This document shows, one piece after another, positions 55,646-64,000 of a stretch of 64,000 nucleotides of DNA (position 1 is its first letter; each line of letters opens with the position of its first letter). A program made the translations under genes and the position numbers. This DNA comes from Erinaceus europaeus (taxonomy: Eukaryota; Chordata; Mammalia; Eulipotyphla; Erinaceidae): NCBI RefSeq assembly GCF_950295315.1, contig NC_080166.1, positions 100,418,999-100,482,998 on the forward strand, given 5' to 3'. The notes under the pieces are model-generated. The model saw only the letters and a list, made by a program, of their open reading frames with translations. It was not told where the DNA came from and ran no database searches.

Positions 55646-56256
55646 TTTTATTTCTTTATTTAAATTTTTTTTATTTAAGAAAGGATAAATTAACAAAACC
55701 ATAGGGTAGGAGGGGTACAACTCCACACAATTCCCACCACCCAATCTTCATATCCCATCCCCTCCCCTGATAGCTTTCCCATTCTCTATCCCTCTGGGAG
55801 CATGGATCCAGGGTCATTGTGGGTTGCAGAAGGTGGAAGGTCTGGCTTCTGTAATTGCTTCCCCGCTGAACATGGACGTTGACTGGTCGGTCCATACTCC
55901 CAGTCTGCCCCTCTCTTTCCCTAGTAGGGTGGGTCTCTGGGGAAACGGAGCTCCAGGACACATTGGTGGGGTCTTTAGTCCAGGGAGGCCTGGCTGGCAT
56001 CCTGATGACATCTGGAACCTGGTGACTGAAAAGAGAGTTAACATACAAAGCCAAACAAATTGTTGAGCAATCATGGACCCAAAGCTTGGAATAGTGGAGA
56101 GGAAGTGTTAGGGGAGTATTCACTGCAATTTTTATTTCTTTATTGTGGGATTAATGGTTTACAGTTGACAGTAAAATACAATAGCTTGTACATGCATAAC
56201 ATTTCTCAGTTTTCCCCATAATAATTCAACCCCCACTAGGTCCTCCTTTACCATCC
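55646..56256 (-). mobile_element. Two L1 ends, one nested in the other
   Basis: Outer insertion: old L1 terminus (56145-56256, GGATTAATGGTTTACAGTTG ...) with TSD AGATATGGTATT at 55634-55645 and 56257-56268. Inner insertion: young L1 terminus 55661-56128 with a perfect TSD TTTTTATTTCTTTATT at 55645-55660 and 56129-56144. The order of events is therefore readable. Confidence 0.9.
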
Positions 56257-56289
56257 AGATATGGTATTCTTTTGCTCAGCTATTGTAGT

Positions 56290-56615
56290 ATTTTTCTTTT
56301 CTTTCGTTTTTTTTTTTTTTTTTTTTTTTTTGCCTCCACAGTTATCTCTGGGGCTCAGTGCCTGCACCATGAATCCACTGCTCCTGGAGGCTATTATTTT
56401 TCCTTTTTCTTGCCCTTGTTGTTTATCATTGTTGTGATTGTTATTGTTATTGCTGTCATTGTTGTTGGATAGGACAGAGAGAAATCAAGAGAGGAGGGGA
56501 AGACAGAAAAGGGGAGAGAAAGACACCTGAAGACCTGCTTCACTGCTTGTAAAGTGACTCCCCTGAAGGTGCTTTGTGCCATGTGCGCTTAACTGGCTTT
56601 GTGCCAGACCCCGTT
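56290..56615 (-). repeat. tRNA-derived SINE (family A, long form)
   Basis: T run (A-tail), extra segment CTCCACAGTTATCTCTGGGG ... TGCTCCTGGAGGC, CAACAA part, CT-rich body, and a shortened head ending TGTGCCAGACCCCG. A second T run (56615-56634) follows and may be target sequence or a neighbour's tail. Confidence 0.85.
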
Positions 56616-57704
56616 TTTTTTTTTTTTTTTTTTTGCTCTGTTGCTATTCCTTTTAGCTCAGCAGTTATATTGTTTGGCTATAGTGAAATTAACTTTAGCT
56701 TATGAAGCTATTAGTACATCTACTGTACCGCCATTAATTTCCTTAATTCTTTCTTGTCTTTGGCTCCTTTTCTCTCAGAGAATGTTGTTTTTCTATTTCC
56801 ACTGGAGTTTTCTTCCCTAAGTTTTCCCACTTCAGTGACAGTGTTGTGGATTAGTTTTTCTGAGTCTACCTCCAACATTTTGATTGTCTCCAGTCATGAA
56901 AGTTCTAAGTACTAGGTGCTGAAGCTGTGTGGTGATCTAGATGGCAGATGCCATCTGACATGCTTGGCAATGGTAGAGCACATGGGCTAGCAGTTAGACT
57001 AGTGACAGGGTACAGGCACCAAGCATAGGGTCTGTGTGGCAGCTGGAACTGCATAGTTCACCCAAAAGGTGAGGTCTGGAGTCAGAGGGAAACTTGTGAC
57101 GGGGCCTAGGACAAGAGATCTACAAGGTCTGTCTGACAGGTCAGGCAGGCTGAGATGGTAGAGGTCATGTGGAGTGTAGGTAGGGCACTGTACCCAGTAC
57201 AGTGGTGGTCAGTTGAGGAGGTTTGAGTAAGGAAAATGCAGGGCACAGGTAAGTCACCCATGAGTGAGGTATATCTGGGCTCTTGGGCAGAGCTAAGGTC
57301 ACAAGACTGGGAGTAGGTACAGGAAGGCTGGGCTTATAGGCACTATCTCTCTTTCAGATGGCTTTGCTTTGTCTTCTTTCCTTTGGTTCCCTGTGTTTAT
57401 ATTCCTCTTCCTCTGAGATATCTGTGTTCTTAGCACAGTTTATTTGTTAGTTTGTATAATTTTCATAGTTGTAGCTTATGTTGTCATGGTTTTTAGCAAT
57501 TATGAAACTCCTAAGTCATTACTATCTTGCATAATCTCTTCGTGTTGGTTTCAAATAGGTTATCTTTCAATTTTTCTTGTTTCCTCTCCTAAGTTTCATG
57601 TGTTTCTTTCCTCTGCCTCTGGGCTTTATGCATTCCAAAGATTGTTTTTGTAGTTTAGTAGTTGGTAGAATTTTTGTAACTGAAGATTTTATTGCCACTG
57701 TACT

Positions 57705-57975
57705 AGAGCAAAATCCTCCTCCCCCCTTTCCCTTTCCCTACCCTATCCCTTCCCTTTCTCTTTCCCTTGTCTTTTTGTTTCTTTCCTTTTTCTTTTCTCC
57801 TGATAAGACAGAGAAATTTAGAGGGAGAAGGAAATTAAGGGAGAAAGAGAGACATTTGCAGCCCTGTATCACCACTCATGAAGCTTCACCTTGTAGGTGG
57901 GGGGCAGTGATTTGATCCTGGGTTCTTGTGCATGTTAATATATACACTCAACCAGGTGCTCCACCAACTGGCCTT
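57705..57975 (-). repeat. tRNA-derived SINE (family C) with pyrimidine-rich expansion
   Basis: Reverse complement: AGTTGGTGGAGCACCTGGTT head, CAAGAACCCAGGATCAAATC B-box region, CTACAAGGTGAAGCTTCATG, then a CT-rich body that extends into TTTCCCTTTCCCTACCC-type repeats (57720-57770). Confidence 0.75.
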
Positions 57976-57984
57976 GTCCCAAAT

Positions 57985-57989
57985 TTTTT

Positions 57990-58028
<39 letters not shown>

Positions 58029-58540
58029 TTATTGATTGATTGAGACAGGAATGAATTTAGAGGAAAGAGGGAGGGAAGGAAGCAATAGAAAAAGAGACAC
58101 CCGGGGGTCAGGCGGTGCACATGACAGGAAGCATAAGGATCCAGGTTTGAGGCCCTGGCTCCCCACCTATTGGGGGGTCGCTTCACTGGTGGTGACGTAG
58201 GTCTGCAGGTGTCTGTCTTTCTCTCTCCCTCTCTGTCTTCTTCCCCTCCTGTCCTGATTTATCTCTGTCCTATCCAATAACAACATCAATACTAATCACA
58301 ACAACAAGGGCAACAAAAGGGGGTAAAAATTACCTCCAGGAGCAGTGGATTCATGGTGCGGGCCCAGCAATAACCCTGGAGGCAAAAAAAAAAAAAAAAA
58401 AAAAGACACCCTAAGCACTAGTTCACCACTTGTGAAACTTCCCCATGTATGTAGGGACTGGGGACATGAACTGTGGTCCTTGTCCATAGAAACATGTGCA
58501 CTCTACCATATGCACCACCAACACCCAGCCTCATATAATT
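57985..58540 (-). repeat. tRNA-derived SINE (family C), host of a nested SINE
   Basis: A long (TTTA)n tail (57985-58030), body GAATGAATTTAGAGGAAAGA to 58102, resuming at 58404 with AGACACCCTAAGCACTAGTT and the head (minus strand GAGGCTGGGTGTTGGTGG). Split by the insertion below. Confidence 0.83.
58103..58403 (+). repeat. tRNA-derived SINE (family A, long form), nested
   Basis: GGGGGTCAGGCGGTGCACAT head (internal part shortened), CACCTATTGGGGGGTCGC, CT-rich body, AACAACAAGGGCAACAAAAG, extra segment CCTCCAGGAGCAGTGGATTC ... CAATAACCCTGGAGG and a 21-base A-tail. TSD AGACACCC at 58095-58102 and 58404-58411. Confidence 0.92.
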
Positions 58541-58900
58541 AATCTACTTCATCAATCTTCAGCACTTCTTTTACTAGTTATGACAAAATTAAGCATGGTA
58601 TATGGTGTAATACATGGAAAAAATAAACATGGTCACTATCAATTTAAGAAAATTAAGAATGTGTAAATTTTTGATACTTATGAATATTGATCCATATCAA
58701 TATCCATATAACTGTGTGTGAGAGAGAGAGACAGAGAGACAGACAGAGAGAGATATTTTCTGTTCATGGAAATCTGTGATTACAGATTATATTTTATGTG
58801 TATATGATGAGATTTACTATTTGCAAAGAAGAGAGAGCTAGCCTAAGAAGAAATAGAAAAGAGAGACGGTTCAAAAATTTAGCTCATTGATTAGAAATAG
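58541..58900. other. AT-rich spacer with a (GA)n-like run
   Basis: GTGTGAGAGAGAGAGACAGA-type purine run at about 58713-58755; otherwise nothing recognised. Confidence 0.5.
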
Positions 58901-58904
58901 GGGC

Positions 58905-59110
58905 AAAGGGGCTAGGCAGTGGCACACCCAGCTGAGCATATGCATTAGCACACAAAAGGACACAAGTATAAGCCCTCTCTCCCCATCTGGAAGGGGAAAG
59001 CTTCAGGAACAGTGGAATAGGTCTGCAGGAGTCCATCTTTATCCCCTCTCCCTATCATACTTTCCACTCTCAATTTCTTCATGTCATCTCAAAAAATTAT
59101 TTTAAAGAAA
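58905..59110 (+). repeat. tRNA-derived SINE (family C)
   Basis: AAGGGGCTAGGCAGTGGCAC head, degenerate B-box, CCCCATCTGGAAGGGGAAAG, CTGCAGGAGTCCATC, CT-rich body and AAAATTATTTTAAAG tail. Confidence 0.78.
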
Positions 59111-59625
59111 TAGGGACACAAATATTACTATAAACACTAATTTTTTTTTCTTCTCTGAACTAAACCAATAATGGCAGTGCTCTCAAATAATTTGGGTCCT
59201 AATAAATTCCTTCTCTGTGAGTTTTCAAAATTTAGCTTTAGTAGTATTAAAATATGAAGGTAATATTTTATAGAGAATATTAGAACTATTTTCCTTTAAT
59301 GTGGAGGGACATGCCTTTATTTCCACCTGAGTAACATTAAAAATGAGACTTGACCACGTAAGTTCTTCCAGAGATAACTTTCAGATATCCTGGTATGTGT
59401 TGTAGTGTTAAAAATATTTCTATTTGCAAGCTATATTGCTTTATATATAGCTAGAGAAATAGATATAAAATACATTTTTCCAGGAAGGATTGATATCTAT
59501 GTTTGAAAAATATATCATGTTTCAACATTGAAATACTTTATTAAGTCAAATTCTAGCAAGTAGTGCTTTTTATAAGGCACCAAATTCATGTATCTACCTT
59601 TATGTTAAACTTTTTATTTATTTAT
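59111..59625. other. No feature recognised
   Basis: Unique-looking AT-rich sequence. Confidence 0.45.
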
Positions 59626-61552
59626 TTTTATTTATTTATAAAAAAAAAGAAACATTGACAAAAACCATAGGATAAGAGGGGTTCAACTCCACATAATTTC
59701 TACCATCAGAAATCTGTATCCCATCTAATCCCCTGATAGCTTTCCTATTCTTTATTCCTCTGGGAGTATGGACCCAAGGTCATTGTGCGATGCAGAAGGT
59801 GGAAGGTCTGGCTTCTGTAATTACTTCCCCGCTGAACATGGACGTTGACAGGTCAATTCATACTTGCAGCCTATTTCTCTCTTTCACTAGTGGGGCAGGG
59901 CTCCAGGACATATTGGTGGGGTTGTCTGTCCAGTGAAGTCTGGTTGGCATCATGATAGCATCTGGAATGTAGTGACTAAAAAGAGAGTTAACATATAAAG
60001 CCAAAAATGTTGTTGACTAATCATGGTCCTAAAGGCTGGAATAGTGCAGACAAAGAATTGGGAGGTCATCCATTTTGTAGATAGCTAGTAGGCCTATTTT
60101 GGTTATATTCAAAAGGGCCTATGACTGTACTCATTTTTGTTTTTTTCACTGAGCATGAAATATGATATGCAGTGGATCCAAGTTATTGTCTGAGGAGATG
60201 ATGTCATGACTGGAAAAAGGACCAGAAAGCTGAATCAGGGAAAAGAGTAGCTCCCAAATGTGGGAAAGGTATATAAATATTCGTGACTATAAACCCCATC
60301 AATTTGCTCTGATCTGGGGCCCATATTAAGCTTAGGAGCTATGTGACCTCTGCATCGCTGTAGATCCGAGCTCAAATTTTGTGGTCATGACTAGGAATGT
60401 TCCAAGCTGCCCCAATTTCAGGACCCATCTTCCTCAGATGGAGGATAGAGTATGTTGTCCATCCACCCTTCGGAGGATGGAAAATTCTCTAGCTTTGTTG
60501 ATCCACATTGAGGGCAAGGTTGTATGGGGGCCTACAAAAGGGTCTATTGTGTTCTTCCTGATAGAGATAACTGGTAACATTGGGGAGAGGGATTTATTTG
60601 AGGTCTAGGCCCATCATGTCTGTTTGGGAATCTCAGGACTCCCTGACTAGGGCCCCAACTGATGGGGTGGCCTGATAGTAACTAAATTCATCATTAAAGT
60701 ATGCCAGTCTCTTGCCCTTATTCAGCTTTTGCAGTCCTTACTTTGATAAGGATAGCTTGGGAGTAAGTGAGGGAAGTGTAATAGGAAATAGGTGAGGAGG
60801 GTATCTAAGTCTAAGTAGACATTATTTCATTAAGAACTTTATACTGATTCACTGCAGACTGTTGTGTAATTTTGCTTTCAGGTATATATTTTGCCCTAAT
60901 TTATGGAAACATGTGGACATAAGCTCTATTTCATGGGACCTGGTCTACATCTAGGTTTTGGGACTTTGTTAGGAAGTGAACCACTTGGAATGGAATTAGA
61001 GAATCCTATGAAAGGAAAAGTCTCACCCAAGTAATGCGGATAAAGGGTTGACATTTCATGCCTGACTTCTCTGGACACAGTCTGAAGTGAAGCATGCTGA
61101 GGTGGTACTTGTTGCATTGATTAGGCTGGGATCAGCGGATGCAGTATCATTTGGTATGACTTGAGAGAAGGCATGAAGGAAAGTGAGCCCCACCCCAGAG
61201 GTTCCAGGACTGGAACCTCCATAGGCTCTATAGAGGAAGCGGGTGGCTCCTGCTGTCTTAAGGTTTAAGAAGGCAATAGACAGTTATTGCTATAATCACA
61301 TTATTTGGCAATTGGGTTAACTTTGAAAAATTCCTTTGTTAGGATTTGCTGTATCATACACACCACCATAATTTATGTCCTTTGACATTATTTATATATA
61401 TAGCTGTGTCACCGGCTGCTTCTCTTCTCCCTAAAAGTCTAAGCTTTTAAGAGAGTCAGAATATCAAAGATTCAGCCTATGGTCTGTGCATTAAAAACAT
61501 TGAGACATTCGATAAATTTTTCCCCTCTCATATTAGTTAAACAATGGTTTAT

Positions 61553-61952
61553 TGTTGGTATGCTTCTAATTCTGCTTCTAAAAACCCCTTCTGTTTCATT
61601 TGGTTTAATCCCCCCTGCTTAACACTGTATTCTATTTACATAACCACTGTTAACTAAGCACCACCCTCCCTCCAGGGCATTGGTGGTTCAGTGGTAGAAT
61701 TCTCGCCTGCTCCGCCCACTCTCCTTGTCACACCCTGATTTTCACTAGTTACTTTTCTCTCCACCCTCTCTACATCACATCTTGTTTACACCCTACTTGG
61801 ACAGTATATATATAAGGACAGGTAGTTTAGTTTTAGTTTAGCTTAGCTTGGATTAGATTGTGCTGTGTTCTGCATGAATAAAGAGATATTGCGTACAGCT
61901 CAGCCATGAGTCCCAGGTCGTCTGTCTCCCTTCAGTGAAGCTCAGCCCAGCA
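61553..61952 (+). mobile_element. Solo LTR (LTR type 4), 400 bp, with a tRNA-Gly piece
   Basis: TGTTGGTATGC...CAGCCCAGCA ends, with duplicated target RTTTAT at 61547-61552 and 61953-61958 (one mismatch); removing the insert restores the L1 UTR. TATA box ATATATATAAGG near 61806, AATAAA at 61877-61882, U5 CT-rich. The start of U3 resembles the LTR at 21135 (AAACCCC/TTAAYCCC and TACATAACCACTG / TACATAATCATTG), so the two may be distant relatives. U3 contains 34 bases of tRNA-Gly. No internal genes. Confidence 0.9.
61677..61710 (+). other. 5' half of tRNA-Gly(GCC) inside LTR U3
   Basis: 34 consecutive bases starting GCATTGGTGGTTCAGTGG and ending CTCGCCTGC equal the first 34 nt of vertebrate tRNA-Gly(GCC) as I remember it, breaking off within the anticodon. 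The A-box is complete; T-arm, B-box and acceptor 3' strand are absent, so it is not a tRNA gene. Confidence 0.88.
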
Positions 61953-62106
61953 ATTTATATGACTACAAATTAATAGGAGTGTACATAAACACCATTCCCA
62001 CCACCCAAAGACTGTGTCCCATCCCATCCTCTCTCCTCCTCCCCTAGTGAAGCCAAACTTTCACCTTTACCCTCCACCCAGAGATTTTTACTTTGGTGCT
62101 CTACTC

Positions 62107-62397
62107 CAAAAAATGTTTATTTCTTAACATATTCTTTGACACCAGAGTACTGGCTTGGACTCAGTATTATGCCTCCAACTTTTCTCAGTGGTCATTTGTT
62201 CCTTTCCTTTATTCTGAAAGAGACAGAAAGAAATACAGAAAGAAATACAGTAGGAGAGAGACATAGATAAGAGTTACCTATAGCACTGCTTCATATTCAT
62301 GAAGCTTTTGCCTGCAGGTGGTAGTTGAGGTTTGAATCTGGTTCACACATATGTTAACATCTGCACTCTTATCACTGGATATCTGCCTCCAATACTA
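62107..62397 (-). repeat. tRNA-derived SINE (family C, long form)
   Basis: Extra-segment relic (CACCAGAGTACTGGCTTGGA), CT-rich body with duplicated AGAAAGAAATACAG, CTGCAGGCAAAAGCTTCATG on the minus strand and a worn tRNA head near 62390. Confidence 0.75.
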
Positions 62398-62444
62398 GGT
62401 AATGGCATGACTATTTAACCAAATATTCTGCAGTAAGTTTAAAA

Positions 62445-62672
62445 GGAAACAGGCCGGGTGGTGGTGCACCTGTCTGGAGCCCCCAGTCCCCACCTGCAGG
62501 GGGAAAGCTTTGCAAGTGGTGAAGCAGTGCTGCCGGTGCCTCTCTGTCTCTCTCCCTTTCTATCACTCTTGAGACAAAGAGAAAGATACAGTGAGAGAGA
62601 GAGAGAGACTAGAGCACTACTCAGCTGAGGCTCGGCAGTCACAGGTTCAGTCCCGATGCAAAGGGATTTTTT
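62445..62672 (+). repeat. tRNA-derived SINE (family C), shortened head, plus a second tRNA-type segment
   Basis: GGCCGGGTGGTGGTGCACCT head joined early to CCCCACCTGCAGGGGGAAAG (B-box part missing), CT-rich body, then from about 62606 GACTAGAGCACTACTCAGCT ... CACAGGTTCAGTCCC, which carries another B-box-like sequence. Confidence 0.8.
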
Positions 62673-62675
62673 ATT

Positions 62676-63712
62676 ATTTATTTAAGAAAGGAGACATCAA
62701 CAAAACCGTAGGATAGGAGGGGTACAACTCCACACAGTTCCCACCACCTGATCCCCATATCCCATCCCCTCCCTGGATAGCTTTCCCATTCTCTATCCCT
62801 CTGGGTCCTTGTGGGTTGCAGAAGGTGGAAGGTCTGGCTTCTGTAATTGCTTCCCCACTGAATATGGGCATTGACTGGTCAATCCATACTCCCGGTCTGC
62901 CTTCTCTATCCCTAGTAGGGTGGGTCTCTGGGGAAGTGGAGCTCCAGTACACATTGGTGGGGTCTTCAGTCCAGGGAAGTCTGGTAGGAATCATGCTGGC
63001 ATCAGGAACATGGTGGCTGAAAAGAGAGTTAACATACAAAGCCAAACAAATTGTTGAACAATTGTGGACCTAAAGGCTGGAATAGTGCAGATGAAGTGTT
63101 GGGGGGGTACTCACTGCAGACTATTGTGTACTTTTGCTTTCAGGTATATATTTTGCCCTAGTTTATGGATATGTGTGAACATATGCTTTATCTCAGGGGA
63201 CCTGGTCTATATCTAGGTTTTGGGACTTTGTTAGGAAGTGAACCACCTGGAAAGGAATTAGAGAATACTATGAAGGGAAAGGTCTCACCCGAGGAATGAA
63301 GCTGAAGGGTTGTCATTCCACACCTGAAGTCTCTGGACACAGTCTGAGGTGGAGCATGTTGAGGTGGCACTTGTTGCATTGATTAGGTTGTGATCGGCGG
63401 ATGCAGTATTTTTTGATATGAATTGAGAGAAGCATGGAGGAAAGTGGGACCCACCCTAAGGTTCCAGATCTGGGGGAAATATGGCTGTATAGTGGAAATG
63501 TGAGGTTCCTGCTGTCTTAGGGTTCAAGAAGACAATGTATAGTTATTGTTATCATCACATTATTTGGTAATTGGGTTAACTTTGAAAAATCCCTTTGTTA
63601 GGGTTTGCTGTATAATACCCGGTATCTTATATATAGCAGTACCAACAGTTGCTTCTGTTCTACCTGGTCTCGGCTTTTGAAAGAGTCCACATATCAAAGC
63701 CGAATAAAAAGG
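62676..63712 (-). mobile_element. L1 3' UTR, intermediate subfamily (module absent)
   Basis: T-rich end, terminus (CAACTCCACACAGTTCCCAC), GGCTGGAATAGTGCAGATGA at 63076 followed directly by GGTACTCACTGCAGACTATT, that is, without the module, then UTR to GGCTTTTGAAAGAGTCCACA. Closer to the old copies in sequence than the three young L1s. Confidence 0.85.
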
Positions 63713-64000
63713 AACCTAGTATCTCCCAATTGTTAAAAGAGAAAATGATTCTTATTCGTAAGTGTTATCCTACTGCTTTTGCTATACTTTATTGTCTGGA
63801 AATTAGATATTAAATCCACACAACATAATAGAATTAAGTTCCATTTCGTGAAGTGAGATACCTCAAATACCTTGTGATTATACTTGGAAGACCACCACAT
63901 GTACTTTTCTAAATAATCTATCCATCTTTTTATTTTAGATGTTTATTATCAGCAATAAACATTTTGTCACTATGAATAAAATGTACACATTTTGAAAAGG
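63713..64000. other. No feature recognised
   Basis: AT-rich sequence at the window edge. Confidence 0.4.

Larger units (their letters stand above)
53903..57700 (-). mobile_element. Old L1, internally deleted, with nested insertions
   Basis: Antisense ORF2 C-terminal half at 53903-55380 (TTCCATTGTGTATATATACC near 53931; TGTGCAGAATCTTTTCAGCT near 54541; GGAATTGTGATGCCTCCATT near 54959), ending near ...[14 protein letters not shown] sequence at 55330. The endonuclease and most of the RT are missing; ORF1 coiled-coil-like sequence follows (55390-55640, continuing after the insertions to about 56840), then a GC-richer 5' UTR-like stretch (about 56850-57350). Insertions: 55646-56256 (two L1 ends) and a SINE at 56290. 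Confidence 0.65.
59630..62106 (-). mobile_element. Older-subfamily L1 3' UTR with the complete ~780-bp module
   Basis: T-rich end (59610-59640), terminus (59660-60060), then the module at about 60065-60845 (GGGCCTATGACTGTACTCAT; GAGATGATGTCATGACTGG; GATCCACATTGAGGGCAAGG; CTAGGGCCCCAACTGATGGG), then the usual UTR (GACTGTTGTGTAATTTTGCT at 60858 onwards) to 62106, split at 61553-61952 by an LTR. The best copy for seeing where the module sits. Confidence 0.85.

Noticed and set aside
57970..58035. Replication origin or scaffold attachment signal from the (TTTA)n run
   Set aside because: It is the tail of a SINE; AT-richness alone is no evidence.
61677..61750. Functional tRNA-Gly gene
   Set aside because: Only the 5' half is present; no T-arm, B-box or 3' acceptor strand.
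1..64000. CRISPR array, operon, riboswitch or other prokaryotic system
   Set aside because: No spaced identical repeats, dense gene runs or bacterial-type frames; composition and repeats are mammalian.

Overview
The window looks like nuclear DNA of a mammal, most likely a hedgehog (Erinaceidae, Eulipotyphla). Three things point there. Abundant tRNA-derived SINEs match what I remember of the hedgehog ERI type. A reverse-transcriptase relic at 1642-2882 resembles the Ingi-related Vingi clade, which was reported (from memory, Kojima and colleagues 2011) as recently expanded in hedgehogs. The LINE-1 copies share a lineage-specific 3' UTR. No database search was possible, so the species call is an inference at roughly 0.75.

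I see no host protein-coding gene. The long open frames are decayed reverse-transcriptase pieces of retrotransposons; most short ones are chance frames in repeats or microsatellites. The sequence reads as an intergenic or deep intronic retrotransposon graveyard, with more than half of it assignable to mobile elements. Non-repetitive AT-rich stretches lie mainly at 3.98-5.2, 8.4-8.9, 13.6-17.2, 30.8-31.8, 36.5-37.2, 39.8-40.5, 48.7-49.9 and 59.1-59.6 kb.

Layout. 0-8.4 kb: SINE, old L1 ends, the Vingi copy, a 5'-inverted L1, and an old L1 ORF2 split by a nested L1 and a SINE. 9.0-13.4 kb: a 4.45-kb young L1 on the plus strand with a 14-bp target-site duplication (TSD). 17.2-25.4 kb: old minus-strand L1s, including one with ORF1, ORF2 and a 5' UTR-like region, broken by two LTR insertions (21.1 and 23.5 kb) and by deletion of its RT core. 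25.4-29.2 kb: a second young L1 (minus) inside an older L1 that also holds a 5S rRNA pseudogene (29.3 kb). 33.6-36.0 kb: a third young L1 (minus) carrying a solo LTR. 36.0-45 kb: SINEs, ancient L1 and an old rearranged L1. 45.3 kb: second copy of the minus-strand LTR. 46.5-59 kb: layered L1 and SINE insertions. 59.6-62.1 kb: an older-subfamily L1 3' UTR holding a solo LTR with an embedded 5' half of tRNA-Gly. 62.1-63.7 kb: SINEs and another L1 3' end.

Functionally, L1 supplies the machinery. The insertions with TSDs and A-tails (SINEs, L1 3' ends) are expected products of L1-type target-primed reverse transcription, and the LTRs of integrase. The observations I rate highest are an in-frame stop codon shared by two independent young L1 insertions (a possible non-autonomous L1 subfamily), the tRNA-Gly 5' half inside an LTR, the Vingi relic, the TSD-flanked 5S pseudogene, a textbook CTCF-type motif at 36.09 kb, and turnover of a ~780-bp module in the L1 3' UTR.
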